A DNA stretch of 64,000 bases from Nipponacmea schrenckii. Lineage: Eukaryota; Mollusca; Gastropoda; Lottiidae. The notes under the pieces were generated by a model. It did no database searches. It had not been told where the DNA came from and saw nothing but the letters and a program-made list of their open reading frames with translations. Both the position numbers and the translations under genes were made by a program. The stretch spans positions 3,920,208 through 3,984,207 of the forward strand of contig CM060203.1 of NCBI GenBank assembly GCA_030562195.1, written 5' to 3'. Positions 21,983 through 33,208 of the stretch are shown piece after piece (position 1 is the first letter of the stretch; the number at the start of each line of letters is the position of its first letter).

Positions 21983-24900
21983 ATGAAGGTTTTAATTGTT
22001 TTAGGGGTGTTGATTGCCACGACAGCCGCTGTTTGTAAGTATTCAACTCTTTAAAACTTACGAGCTCATCTCATGCTGTAGACAATCAATTCTACGTCAC
22101 TCCGTCAGTGAGTTTGTCACTCGCGTCAGTGCGTCCGTCATAACTGACGATCGTCAATCGTTATTTTTTTTTTCTTTTTTTGATACGATATGCAAACCAG
22201 GACAGTTGGTTTTGGTATATAAGCTATTTAAACATAGCTCATCAGCTGAAATTAATCGTGTGTGTGGTTTTATCTAATAATCAATATATATTCATTGTGG
22301 TTAGGTATTTTAGAAAGTGTTCAACTTTCCCTTATTGGCACATGAAACGACTGTCCATGAATAAATAAGCCGACTGCCCGAATTAACGAAAGTGTTATTA
22401 CTCAGAAGAATGATATCATCTAAGACGACTTGTCCTCGATGTCAATCGAGGTTTATGTGTGACAAGAACCTGAGGAAATTGGGTCCTAATATAATTATTA
22501 TTCTAATCAACTAAAAGAACTCAAAATACTGAACAATTCTCATTATTAAAACCAGTCTACAGATTCGACTTACATTTTGGTTAAATATATCTATTATCCC
22601 ACTGTGACCCTTTCTAACCAGTCTTTCCACAACAGAAGACACTTATTGAACCAAGTCTGGTCAATTGAGACCAGATTAAACTGACATCACGGATGATTGT
22701 TTTACCAACTTAATCCAATCAGAAGTCAAATGAAAAAAAAAAATTTGTATGATGTTAAAAATTCATAAACCAAAAAGTACAATTTTGAATCTAAATCTAA
22801 TAGAATTGTTAAACATGAAATATTATTGGTAAAATTCAAAGTATTTACTTATCATTATTTTGTGTTTAGCTCCATTTTATGAAAAATATGTCAAGTTTTT
22901 CAACGAGACTCTTCCAAACAGTCCTTTTCTGATGCAATTATGGAAGGAACATCGGGCAAACTACACCAAAGCCGTAGAAGCAGCAAATAAGGTGGGTGTC
23001 ATAAACCAATTACACGCCAACGCACCCGCCATCTTTAACTTGTTCAATTAGCAATTTCTGATGCATACTTAACAATGCTTGAGTTCAAAGGGATTCGTAG
23101 ATTTTCTGTTGTTTTTGCAACCAAAGGAATTGTGTCCTGAAAGGAAAAACAATATGTTTATATAAAAGCCGATAACTGAACACGGGCCAGAATAAAAAAA
23201 AAACAACTGAATAATGGAAATTATTATATTAAAAATACATGTGAAATTAAATTTTCAGAACAGTAAAACCCGAGCCATCCACCGTTATCCAGTCCCTCAC
23301 TTCGACTGTCATACAACTACACCATGGGGTGGCCGAGAAGCTTCTTCCGGTAAGTAGGATTGCCTCGGTTTTTAAAATTGGAGAGGGCGTGTGTGTGTTG
23401 GTGGTGTGGGAGGGTCTGGGGTAGGTATACTTGTATTTTCTATTTCATGCTAGGTTCCCATTTATATTTGAATTTTAAATCATTTTTAGGGAGTTTACAT
23501 AGTTAATGAGGTTATTTCGGTTATTATTAATATTTCAGTTCATGAGCTACACCCTGGAGATATTAAAGTTGTTGCTGCTCTTGGCGACTCACTAACGGTA
23601 AATGCTTAAATCTTTAACCTTTTTTCACTAATATACTACATGTAGTTCAATTAGGTGGTCTGATCAGGGATTCCTTTAAAAGTTGGGTTTATACTTCTTA
23701 CGGCGTCGTTTTTACACGCTGGGATACGACGTTTGCCGGCGTTCTTCAGCGCATCGAATTATACTTACATCGCCAGCGAGACACGCCGTATAACGGGGTT
23801 TGACGGCGTCACTTTTACCAGAGTTCAACTGTGTTGAACTTTCCAGCGTTTACGCTAGCAAACGCCGGCAAATGAACCAATCACAAGTAGCTATTGTACG
23901 CCACAGACAAGGAGTGATTTGGATCTTTTCTTCAAACATTGACAACATTGATATCACTTATGCAATTCCATAGTTTATGGCATGAATGCGCGATGTATCT
24001 GTCTGTCTATAGATAGAAAAGACATATTATATAGAAAGAAGAAGACGTTTCGAATTTAAGGTACATGTATATTTGAAGGGATTATGCGATTTTCGTACAT
24101 TTCTTGTACTTCTGTAGACTATTTACATATATTCAAGACCCAAAAAGGTTGGCGCATGCGGGCGTTAGCTCGCGTGTGTTTACACTTAATACCAGCGAGG
24201 TCAGGTCTGGCGTTTTACGCCGCTAACCGGCGCAACGTTTTACGATGTTAAACGGCGTTTAACGGCGTTTGATGGCGTAAAAAGTATAAACCAAGCTTAA
24301 GTTAAAAGTATTGGGTTCTTCAAGATTTATGACAAAGATGTTCTTAATATCAAAAGCAATCGGGCTTATTCTTTATCAAATCTGTTCCTTTTAGTTTGAA
24401 TTAAAATTTGACCATGGTTTAGCTAGAAACCAATTATAGCGATAATCCTGCATTCATTTTACATTTTACAACATAACGACTTTTCTACTCATGATCATAT
24501 CAATATATAACGCACAGTTCACACAAATAAAACACCTAAACGATAGTGAACTCCATTTTAAAACTGTGCCAGTGCCTTCTGTTGAATAATAACTTGTTAC
24601 CACCATAATCACTAATAAAAGAAAACTGGCATATATTTTTTTAATTTTAGGCTGGAAATGGAATTGACGCAACATTTATTCTTGATGATCTGATAGAATA
24701 TAGAGGTCTATCATGGAGGTAAGTTATTTAACCCGTGAAAGTTATACAAATATTTATCACTATATCAAAAAAAAAAAAAAAAAATACTCAGTACAATTTG
24801 ATCGTAATTTTCACTATAAGTGAGGAATTCTGAGATATTCATTATTGTGCTTCCGAACCACTGCAAATTTGAGATCGATAGAATATTTTGATACAGCTAT

Positions 24901-27900
24901 AAATCGAGGCACCGTGTGCGACAATCTGAGGTCAACAGTTTAAAATCAACATGAATAGGCTAATGCAGCTTATCAGACAGGCTTCTCACGTTAATCACCC
25001 ACCAACAGTTGGAAATCAGCAAGATACTAGGCTAATACAGCTGTCCTTACAACATTTCCTCCATTCCACACTGTATGATGTCTTCTGAATATGTGAATGA
25101 ACTGAAAGAGACATCAGACAACAAATATAAGTGATATTATAATCAGTGAAGTGTTAAAGTCACCTCAAATGTTATTATGTAAATAATAATCGGAAAGAAA
25201 AGCAAATTGAAACTTTCATTATAATATAACGTTTTTAGTTATATCGTATCTGACTTTATATTATATCTTCTTCCGTTTGTCATTAATCTAAATTCAAGAA
25301 AACATCACTAACTGTGTCTAATAGCTGAGGTAGGATGTAGTTATGAATTCATTGTTTATTTCGAGCCGAAATTCTGTTTAAAGATATCAGACTCAACATT
25401 GAATTAACTCATTGTCCAATCAGAGTTGTCAGAATTGTAGATATAAAGACCATCTTCGCATTTTTTTTTATTTAAACAATATATTATTATTATTTCTATT
25501 ATAGATATAATATTTTATATAGAATAAATAAGGGTTCTGAAACAAGTAGAGGCTTATGTTAATCATTCACCAAATACAATTTATCGAAATAGAAAATCTA
25601 AATGAATGAATGAATAAATGAATAAATTAGCATATGATATCTTGATAGATACTAAGATTAATGCTGTATACTATAGTTATAAATATCTCAAAGAAAATGA
25701 ATAAAAGTGTATAGGGTGTCCACACGAGATGGGGATCGTAATCACTAGGAGTTCCGTCCTTGCACAAGCAAAGACGAAGCTACAGACAAAGATAGCTTCT
25801 TCGCAATTGAACCAAATAAAATATTCAAATGAGGCTCAACCATGTGAAAGATGGTATTCAAAACTCCATTATTTTTCACACTCAAGTACAATTAAAGAGT
25901 TATAGAACGTAAAACTTTAATTGAATTGTATTTTTCAGTATTGGAGGCGATGGTTCAATAGATTCCGGAGAGCTCACTTTACCTAGTATGTTTTTCTTAC
26001 TATTATATCATTGTCTTTATATTTCAGTGGCTCAATAAGTAAGACTATTAGATTGGTCCAATCCAGATATTAGTCGACTAAAGTAGGTTAAAGCCGTTGT
26101 CCGTGAACATTTTCCCATGTTGCACACTGCATAGCGTTAGCTCAATCAGGTCCTGAAAAGTAAGACGCAAAACTCCATTTCATTTCATTCCAGACATATT
26201 GAAAAAATTCAACGGCGTATATGGATATTCTCTTGGAACTGGAGGTCGAGGAGGAAGTAAATCTAAATTTAACGTGGCTGACCCCGGAGATACCTCATAG
26301 TAAGGCAACATCTTTCAACATTGGTTAACAAGATCTCCGTACTATAGCGGCTCCATTCGCGTTGATGTGCGACTGTGCTGGCTGCATAAGGGGAATTAAG
26401 AGATAAGGAGGGACGGTTAATCGGTGTGTTTGTCTATCTAAAACCAATTGCATATTAAGATATCTTAAGAGAATTGTCGAGGATAACTGAATGAGGACTT
26501 TAGGATACCTCGACCAATGTCTGTATATTTATTGTAGTGATATGCCAGACCAAGCTCGTATGTTAATCGACAGAATGAGACAAGATTCGAGTATCAACTT
26601 TTTAAAAGACTGGAAGGTCATAACTTTGTTTGTGGGTGGAAATGATCTGTGTGCCTCTTGTCACGATGTTGTATGTATTTCCATATTTAATACATATTTC
26701 CATAAATGTAATAATTCAACGTTTCTACTAGCGCGTATCTCATTCCTAATGACTGTGTGAGAGCTGTATTGCAACGTGGAAAGTAATTAATATTCTTGAA
26801 GTGTCTATTCATTTATAACTAATAACAAGCTTGGCCCTTAAAAGTTAACGTCTGAGGAACAGGGATGCGTCAGATGTGTACCATTTACGATACCATTGAA
26901 TGGTTATGTCTATTAATAAACCAACAGTTTTATATAGTGCTGAAACATTTAATTAATATTCAGTTCTGAAACACCAAATATAATACCGGTATCCGAAATG
27001 CTACAAGACCTTAATTTGTGCAAAATGTTACTTTTTTCATTTGTTTATCTTTAAAAAACCTTAACATATACCAAGCTTTTATTTTTTAGAATAAATGGAG
27101 TCCAGTAAATTACGGTAACAATATTAAACAAGCTCTAGATATGTTACATAACGAAGTGCCCCGAGCCTTTGTTAATGTTGTACCCATATTCGACATTGCA
27201 CCTGTTGCAGCCCTCAGTACCGGTTTCTTGTGTAGCCTTGCACATATGTAAGTACCGAATGTAAGCTCTACGGTATCCCATCCTTGGGGCTCTTTTTACC
27301 CAATTTCTTCATTTTTTGATCCCTCCTAAAATACCCTTATTCTTCCACGAGGATAGAGAGAATGGTAAATAGTCATACGATGAAAAAAACATACGATGAA
27401 AAAGCGTCTTTAGCGGCACAAAGTCCAACTCTGGGCATTATCGTTGATCGGAAAGGTTCATTCGCTGAGTAAAATTTCATTCATCCATTTACAGTATGGT
27501 GTGCGACTGTGGACATGATAAGAATAATGCTGGTGTATTAAAGAATTTAGCTGATCAGTATGTAATACAACTAGAGACTCTGGTAGCTTCGGGTGTTTAC
27601 GATACCCGGGCTGACTTTACTGTTGTTATTCAACCATTCTTTAAAAATACACTACCACCATCTGTTGTAAGTACTGAAGGCTTATATTCTCGGGAGGACG
27701 GTGGCCTGAGCAATAGAATCTTCAACGACTCCTAGCAACTAGCGTCATCTAGGAGATCCCGACACTGGCGGATCCGATGAAATCAGCCAGCCCGAGCGCA
27801 CCGAAATATATTGAATCCGTATATTATTCATCTCTTAGAAAAATAGGATATTGTAGATTTATCACAAGACTGTTTTGGAAAGGGGATTGTCTTTCCCAAA

Positions 27901-29166
27901 CTTGGCGGTAAAATACAGTAAACAAACTCACCGGAGACGAGCAAGAAGTATGAATATTCTTGACACAGATCTTATCGACTCATTTTTCAATTTTTCAGGG
28001 TAACAAAGGAAACATTGATATGACCTATTTCTCCGAAGATTGTTTCCATTTTAGTGGAAAAGGTCATGGAGCTGCCGCCTTATCTCTATGGAACAATATG
28101 GTAAGATTTGAAACACAATTTTGTTTTTATTGATTTTCATAGTACAAGCATTTCATTGTATTGCATTTCTTAAAACATAACACTTACTAACTAATATATC
28201 AACTTGGCATCTGGAACAGTAATCGTTCATTTTATTAGCTCATTTAAATTACAATATAATAATTCACACATTTTGTTGTGAATATTTTGGAAAAATAATT
28301 TTTTTATTTCAGTTGGAATCGGTGGGTCAAAAACAGCAAGAATGGCATTTGGACCAAGCATTCCTTTGTCCTGGAACACATGTAAGTCCGGAGATAATCC
28401 ATTGTCCTGGGAGAGGGATCTGGCAACCTCCTTTCTAAGATTAAAAAAGCTAGGATTGAAGAGGGCGCACAATAAGACGTTCTAGTAGAGTTTTGGCGAT
28501 GAGATAAGCTGCTAACATGAAACTAAGAGCAAAATTTGGGTCTTGAGTTTCTACCTTCCCTGCTGCTCATACGTTTCATCGAGTCATTCATTTAAAGGGA
28601 TACTGCCTATAACCTGATTACAATTTCGGATTTCTTTTCTCCCGATATTTCCAAATGGAGAAGAATTATATATCAAGTAAAATGGTAATCTAATACTAAT
28701 TAGACTGGATTAACTGATAGTGAAATATAGTATATTAATATTGATATTAAATGTCATATGATGTACATGTTTTTTTTAAGTATCTAGATTTTCTGATTAT
28801 TCTGACGATATGACCACCGTAGGTCATTTTTTCATAATCAACTAGTTAGGGGTTTTTTTTTTAAGTCATTATCAATTATCATGTTTCTACCGTTGATCAT
28901 TACCTGCTTGTCTGTCTAGGGTAATAGAGGAGGTGTATTACCTATTTCACTCATCATCTGAAATAGAATATTTTCCAACCATCTCTTTCTTCACCAAGAC
29001 TTACATAATTATAGTTGTAGGCTATTAGCATAACTGTGAATCGGTTAGATCTAAAACACCAAATCTCTCAGCCATTTGTAGCACTAACTATAAAAATATA
29101 TTTCATGTCTTTGATTAATTTCAGGCTGCTCACGATCATTGGTACTTTACAACTACCAAAAACTAA
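21983..29166 (+). CDS. Secreted phospholipase B1-like GDSL lipase
   Basis: 13 exons: 21983-22034, 22870-22991, 23259-23349, 23539-23597, 24651-24718, 25939-25985, 26194-26299, 26538-26670, 27090-27247, 27495-27666, 27999-28100, 28313-28381, 29125-29166. Total 1221 nt, 406 residues, with all junctions in frame. The N-terminus [17 protein letters not shown] is a signal peptide. The SGNH/GDSL blocks are present in order: [13 protein letters not shown] (nucleophile Ser106), Gly-rich [20 protein letters not shown] (Asn217), and [12 protein letters not shown] (Asp350, His353). Spacing and the ND-C pattern match one repeat of phospholipase B1 (PLB1), which hydrolyses both acyl chains of phospholipids. 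No C-terminal membrane segment exists, so it is probably secreted, for example as a digestive enzyme. Mammalian PLB1 has four such repeats; this is a single-domain form. Introns 4 and 5 hold inserted repeats. Confidence 0.92.
23684..24301. mobile_element. Non-autonomous DNA element (hAT-like MITE) in phospholipase intron 4
   Basis: Direct repeats TTAAAAGT at 23676-23683 and 24302-24309 flank a 618-bp segment. Its ends are inverted: TGGGTTTATACTTCTTACGG on the left, and a right-end reverse complement containing TTGGTTTATACTTTTTACG. The interior is rich in GGCGT boxes and far more GC-rich than its surroundings. There is no open frame. An 8-bp duplication fits hAT-type integration. Confidence 0.75.
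25123..25405 (-). repeat. Dispersed repeat copy A (phospholipase intron 5)
   Basis: The reverse complement of this segment matches 47758-48032 over nearly its whole length, with only scattered substitutions and small indels. Shared landmarks include TGTTGAGTCTGATATCTTTA and GATGTTTTCTTG. No coding capacity or terminal repeats seen; family unknown. Confidence 0.75.
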
Positions 29167-29188
29167 ATAAATTATTTTCTGAAATAAA
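29166..29188 (+). terminator. Polyadenylation signals of phospholipase gene
   Basis: AATAAA occurs at 29166-29171, overlapping the stop codon, and again at 29183-29188. The 3' UTR must therefore be very short. Confidence 0.5.
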
Positions 29189-29753
29189 CTTGCTTTTTTT
29201 TATCCCAAATAATTCTGGTTGCCATCTTACTATCACTTGATATATATATGCCGGAAATGAAGAAACAGGATTGCCAAATGTGATAGAACTTGACTGGCAT
29301 ATATATGGCCGAGTTTTTTAAACCTTAATACCAAACAAGTCTTATTAATTGTGCGAAATCTTGAAAGAAATTATAGGTTGACAAGCCTTTATACAAAATA
29401 ATCATTATGAGCTAAATTAATACAAACGATTTGAAAGCGATACTTAGTATAGTGTTATTAAATATTCTAGGAGAGTGAGTTACACAGTTCAGTGTTATGA
29501 TACCACTGTAATCCAGTTTCTATATAGCCATCGTGAAATGTTGGTCAAATCTGAGGGCCATAACATCTTATAAACTTATAATGGCGGCAAATCTCTTTGA
29601 TATTACAGAATGATTATAATTCAATAATGACCCTATGGATCGGGAAGGTTCTTTACTCTAGGCTACGAGTCTTTCATTTGAGGGACAGGTTTTACTTTTG
29701 AGGCATGGATTTCAGAACAACTATCTTTTTATATAAATGTGTTGTACGATAAC

Positions 29754-30750
29754 CAGGGGCGTAGCGTGACCATTTTGACTGGGGGGGGGGGGGGTGTAAC
29801 GTCTAAGTTTTACCGACGAACACGTGTAATGTCTACGTTTTACCGACGAACACGTGTTCTTCCGGAAGCAAAAATAACTTACTCGCACTTTTAAGTATAT
29901 ACATTATACACGAACGAAATCCATCGTTATAGCAAATCCCCCGGAAAATTTTACAAACTAGGAAACCCGGAGAATACATCTGACGCGATTTTTGAAGTCG
30001 TTTCCACCGGTCAAAATTATCAATTTTCGTCGGACAACCATATGTTTTATAATATAGCCTTTTTCGACCTATTCTGCGTTTTACCGACAAGTTCAGTAAA
30101 AATCACTTTTATGTAGACGAACAGATTTCCGATAACATCATAACTGACACAAGGTTTCCACACTTTCGGTCAGCCAATCGGTTTTACCGAAGGCTCCATT
30201 TCCCATCCATGACCGTCTATTATCGATCGATTCCGCGTTTTACCGACAAGTTTAGTAAAAATCACTTTAATGTAGACGAACGGTTTACCGATAACATCTT
30301 AACAGACACAAAGTTTTCACTCTTTCGGTTAACAAATCGGTTTTACCGACGGCTCCATCTATGACCTTCTTCTATCGGCCAATTCCGCGTTTTACCGACA
30401 AATTCAAATAACGAACAGCTTACCAATAACAAGGGTATCGGTTAACCAATCGGTTTTACCGAAGACTCCTAATGTTGACAGTTTACTGATAACATCATAA
30501 CCAACACAAGGTTTTTACTTTTTATGTTAATTGGTTTTACCGACGGTCCCACCTTGCCGTCTTTTATCGACCGATCATAACCAACACAATGTTTTGACTT
30601 TTGAGGTTAATTAATCGGGTTAATCGATCGATTCCGCGTTTTACCGACGCTTCCATCCATGACCCCCTTTTTACCGACCGATTCGGCGTTTTACCGACGA
30701 GTTCACTAGAAGTGGGGGCCACCCCCCCCCCCCCTGTAGCTACGCCCCTG
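29754..30750. mobile_element. hAT-type non-autonomous element with internal ACCGAC repeats
   Basis: Ends are inverted repeats CAGGGGCGTAGC (29754) and GCTACGCCCCTG (ending 30750), each followed inward by a run of G or C. The flanks ACGATAAC and ACAATAAC form an 8-bp target duplication with one mismatch. Inside, at least ten diverged copies of GTTTTACCGAC alternate in a loose period of roughly 130 bp. A frame at 29833-30090 is a by-product of these repeats. Confidence 0.8.
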
Positions 30751-30864
30751 ACAATAACTATTTTCAAGTGAATATCAATTTGGAAGATTCAATATCAATA
30801 AATAGATAAAACGTCAAAATTCTTCACACGTGTGACATAGACAATTACTTTATAGTAGAATATA

Positions 30865-31364
30865 GGCCTTTTTATTTAAGCAAATCGTATCAATACGCTT
30901 TACACGGCCGAGTATCATCACGTGGTACAAATCAACTCGCCTTAAATAAACACCATGAATCGATGTAGCAATGTGTGACCAACCGGAATTTGATGCTCGC
31001 ATAAAAAAAATTAAAAAAAATTATTTCTGTTATCAATGGGTGCGAAATTATTTTATTCACTGTTCGCAGATATTCGACCTATGACTTTAAATCACGCTTC
31101 GGAATTAGCAGGCAATCATTCACATCATATTTGAACGATTTCTCGAAATATTCTTTCTTGTTACCGGTACTACTCGCGACTGCCATCTTAAAAGCTAATC
31201 GAATCGTACCAAAGTGCTGTGAGAGACGAGTTGGTCGATTTGGGTATGCGCTTTGACAAATCGCTAAAATAAGTGTGCATTGTAGGCAAATCGTTGTTGG
31301 CGCTTCGCTTAAAAAAATGTACGCTTTGATCGGTGTTGATACGATTTGCTTAAATAAAAAGGCC
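30865..31364. mobile_element. 500-bp inverted-repeat element
   Basis: The left end GGCCTTTTTATTTAAGCAAA is matched by the exact reverse complement at the right end, and pairing continues to about 29 bp through TCGTATCAA. The interior is non-coding. The target duplication is unclear; flanks share only AT-rich sequence (ATATA on the left, TTAAATATA on the right). Confidence 0.75.
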
Positions 31365-32572
31365 TTAAATATACCCGTTTGTCAATACGTAAAACTATTC
31401 ATATCTAGAAGCGCACGTGCAACACAACTTTGATTATTCTCTAACATCCAGTCTCTCAATTTTATCAATATCGATACATAGTTCCAGCAGATTATTGATA
31501 TTTTTATTTACCAAATATTTGATTATTAATATAAATCAGATAATGACGTTATAATAAGGGTAAACACAAGTCCGATGTCATTATCCCATACAAAGTTAAT
31601 TGTCAAATGCAGAATTCAATCTACATGAGACAATCCCTTTAAATATAGACTGTAACGATCCAAGTCCTATTTGAGACTATTCTAAACAACATCCGGTTAT
31701 AAATTGAAAGTAGAAGACGTACACCTCAAAACGACCTGAATTATTTCTGTTTAGAGTTTGAATTGCAGTTTCATCTATTTGAAAACTGTCGAATGATTAT
31801 CGTCTGATAATGAGAAGATATGTTTGACCTTAAGTTTATTTCTTAAATTCAGATAGTAAACCTACTCCACTAACATTCATTTTATGTCGGTGAACAACGG
31901 GTCATACATACAGCTACTCTACTATAACTATATTAACACATTTTTAAGGTAGCCTATATCGAAAACTATAGTAAACATAACTTTTATAAACAGTACCCAT
32001 AATATGGGTATATAAACATTTTATATACTGGTTCTAAATTACATTTATTTCTTGTATTACCGGTATAGTTATATTTATGTATTGATTCAGTCACAGACTT
32101 GGATTTTTACAAATACCTTTACTGGACCACGCTGTAAAGATAGGCCTACCTTGTCCATGTTTCAAAGTGTCTCTTTATTATCAAGAACAGATCAAGTACA
32201 TGTAACTTCATATATTATAGTCAAGGACAATTGAAATATCTAGCAAGCTGTATAAGAAAATAAAATTAATAAAAGAGGAATAAACTTGAAGTCTTAGAAA
32301 TAGAATTTAGAGCCATTGGCTTATATTGAATCAGTTCTATTATACAGCTATCTCTATAATAAATCTTGTTATTTCTACGTGTGCAGGTTTTCTCTGCAGA
32401 TAATCTAAAGGGTTTGCCTGACAAGATAACATATACATGTTATAGCAATAAGAAAACTAAATGATATTAAGGATAAGATTGCATGTTTACTCTCATTTAG
32501 AAATTCATTATTTTTTTTTTCAGGATTAGTATTCAAGTGGTTTAAGAGTAACATTTGAAGTTGTATTTAAAA
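31365..32572. other. Intergenic, upstream of Rpp25-like gene
   Basis: No coding exon seen. A T-rich tract ending in CAG at about 32510-32523 is a probable 3' splice site of a 5' UTR intron for the following gene. Confidence 0.45.
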
Positions 32573-33208
32573 ATGGAGAATTACGAGAAGGGAGAGATAA
32601 AAGAAGAACCCAGCCCATCACAGTTTGAAGAAAAGAAAGATCTAATCATAATGAAGGTTAATACTGGCAGTAAGATACGTAATTTGATGGGATTTGCTCT
32701 AACTAAGATGAAAGATGAAACTATTAGAGAGATTTGTTGGTATGGATCAGGGGATGCCATAGCTAAAACTATTACTTGTGCTGAAATTATGAAACGAAAA
32801 ATGAAAAAACTTCATCAGATTTCAAAATTGAAATATAAAAGAATCGAAGAATATTGGGAACCGAAAATAGATGGTTTGGAAAGATTAAGAGTCAATAAAG
32901 ATATTCCAGAAATTTTCATCCAGTTATCAAAAGATCCATTAGATTCTTCTGAGCCTGGTTACCAACCTCCTGGAAATCTGGAACCGTTCTGGAATGATGT
33001 GGTGGTAAAGAAAAATCAGACCTCTCAGCGCCTACGTAGTCGAGGTGACAAGGGAGGAAGTCAGTCCGGAGCTAGTGCCCTGGCTCCCAGAAATAAAAAT
33101 AAGAAACACAAAACTTCTAAATCCGGTGAGCAATTTGTGAAAAAAGCTAAAAATATTGAAGCTGAAAGTAAAAAAGTACAAACTGTGTTAAGTCAGGACA
33201 ACACATAA
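32573..33208 (+). CDS. RPP25L: RNase P/MRP subunit p25-like, Alba domain
   Basis: A single coding exon, 211 residues. The ATG at 32573 is used because the in-frame codon at 32555 is TTG. After an acidic leader, an Alba domain spans about residues 25-110: IIMKVNTGSKIRNLMGFAL (beta-alpha start with the conserved K-GSKI-N), then a GSGDAIAKTITCAEIMKR block typical of Rpp25/Rpp20. A PPGNLEPFW motif follows, and the C-terminus is a lysine- and serine-rich tail. In the family it pairs with Rpp20 on the P3 arm of RNase P and RNase MRP RNA, which process tRNA and rRNA precursors in the nucleus. AATAAA follows the stop within about 20 bp. A 5' UTR intron is likely. Confidence 0.9.
   Translation: MENYEKGEIKEEPSPSQFEEKKDLIIMKVNTGSKIRNLMGFALTKMKDETIREICWYGSGDAIAKTITCAEIMKRKMKKLHQISKLKYKRIEEYWEPKIDGLERLRVNKDIPEIFIQLSKDPLDSSEPGYQPPGNLEPFWNDVVVKKNQTSQRLRSRGDKGGSQSGASALAPRNKNKKHKTSKSGEQFVKKAKNIEAESKKVQTVLSQDNT

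Noticed and set aside
22080..22165. CGTCAGT-rich stretch in phospholipase intron 1 as a regulatory array
   Set aside because: Irregular spacing and short length; could be chance.
29833..30090. 85-codon minus-strand frame with basic composition
   Set aside because: It lies wholly within the hAT-type element and consists of translated ACCGAC repeats.
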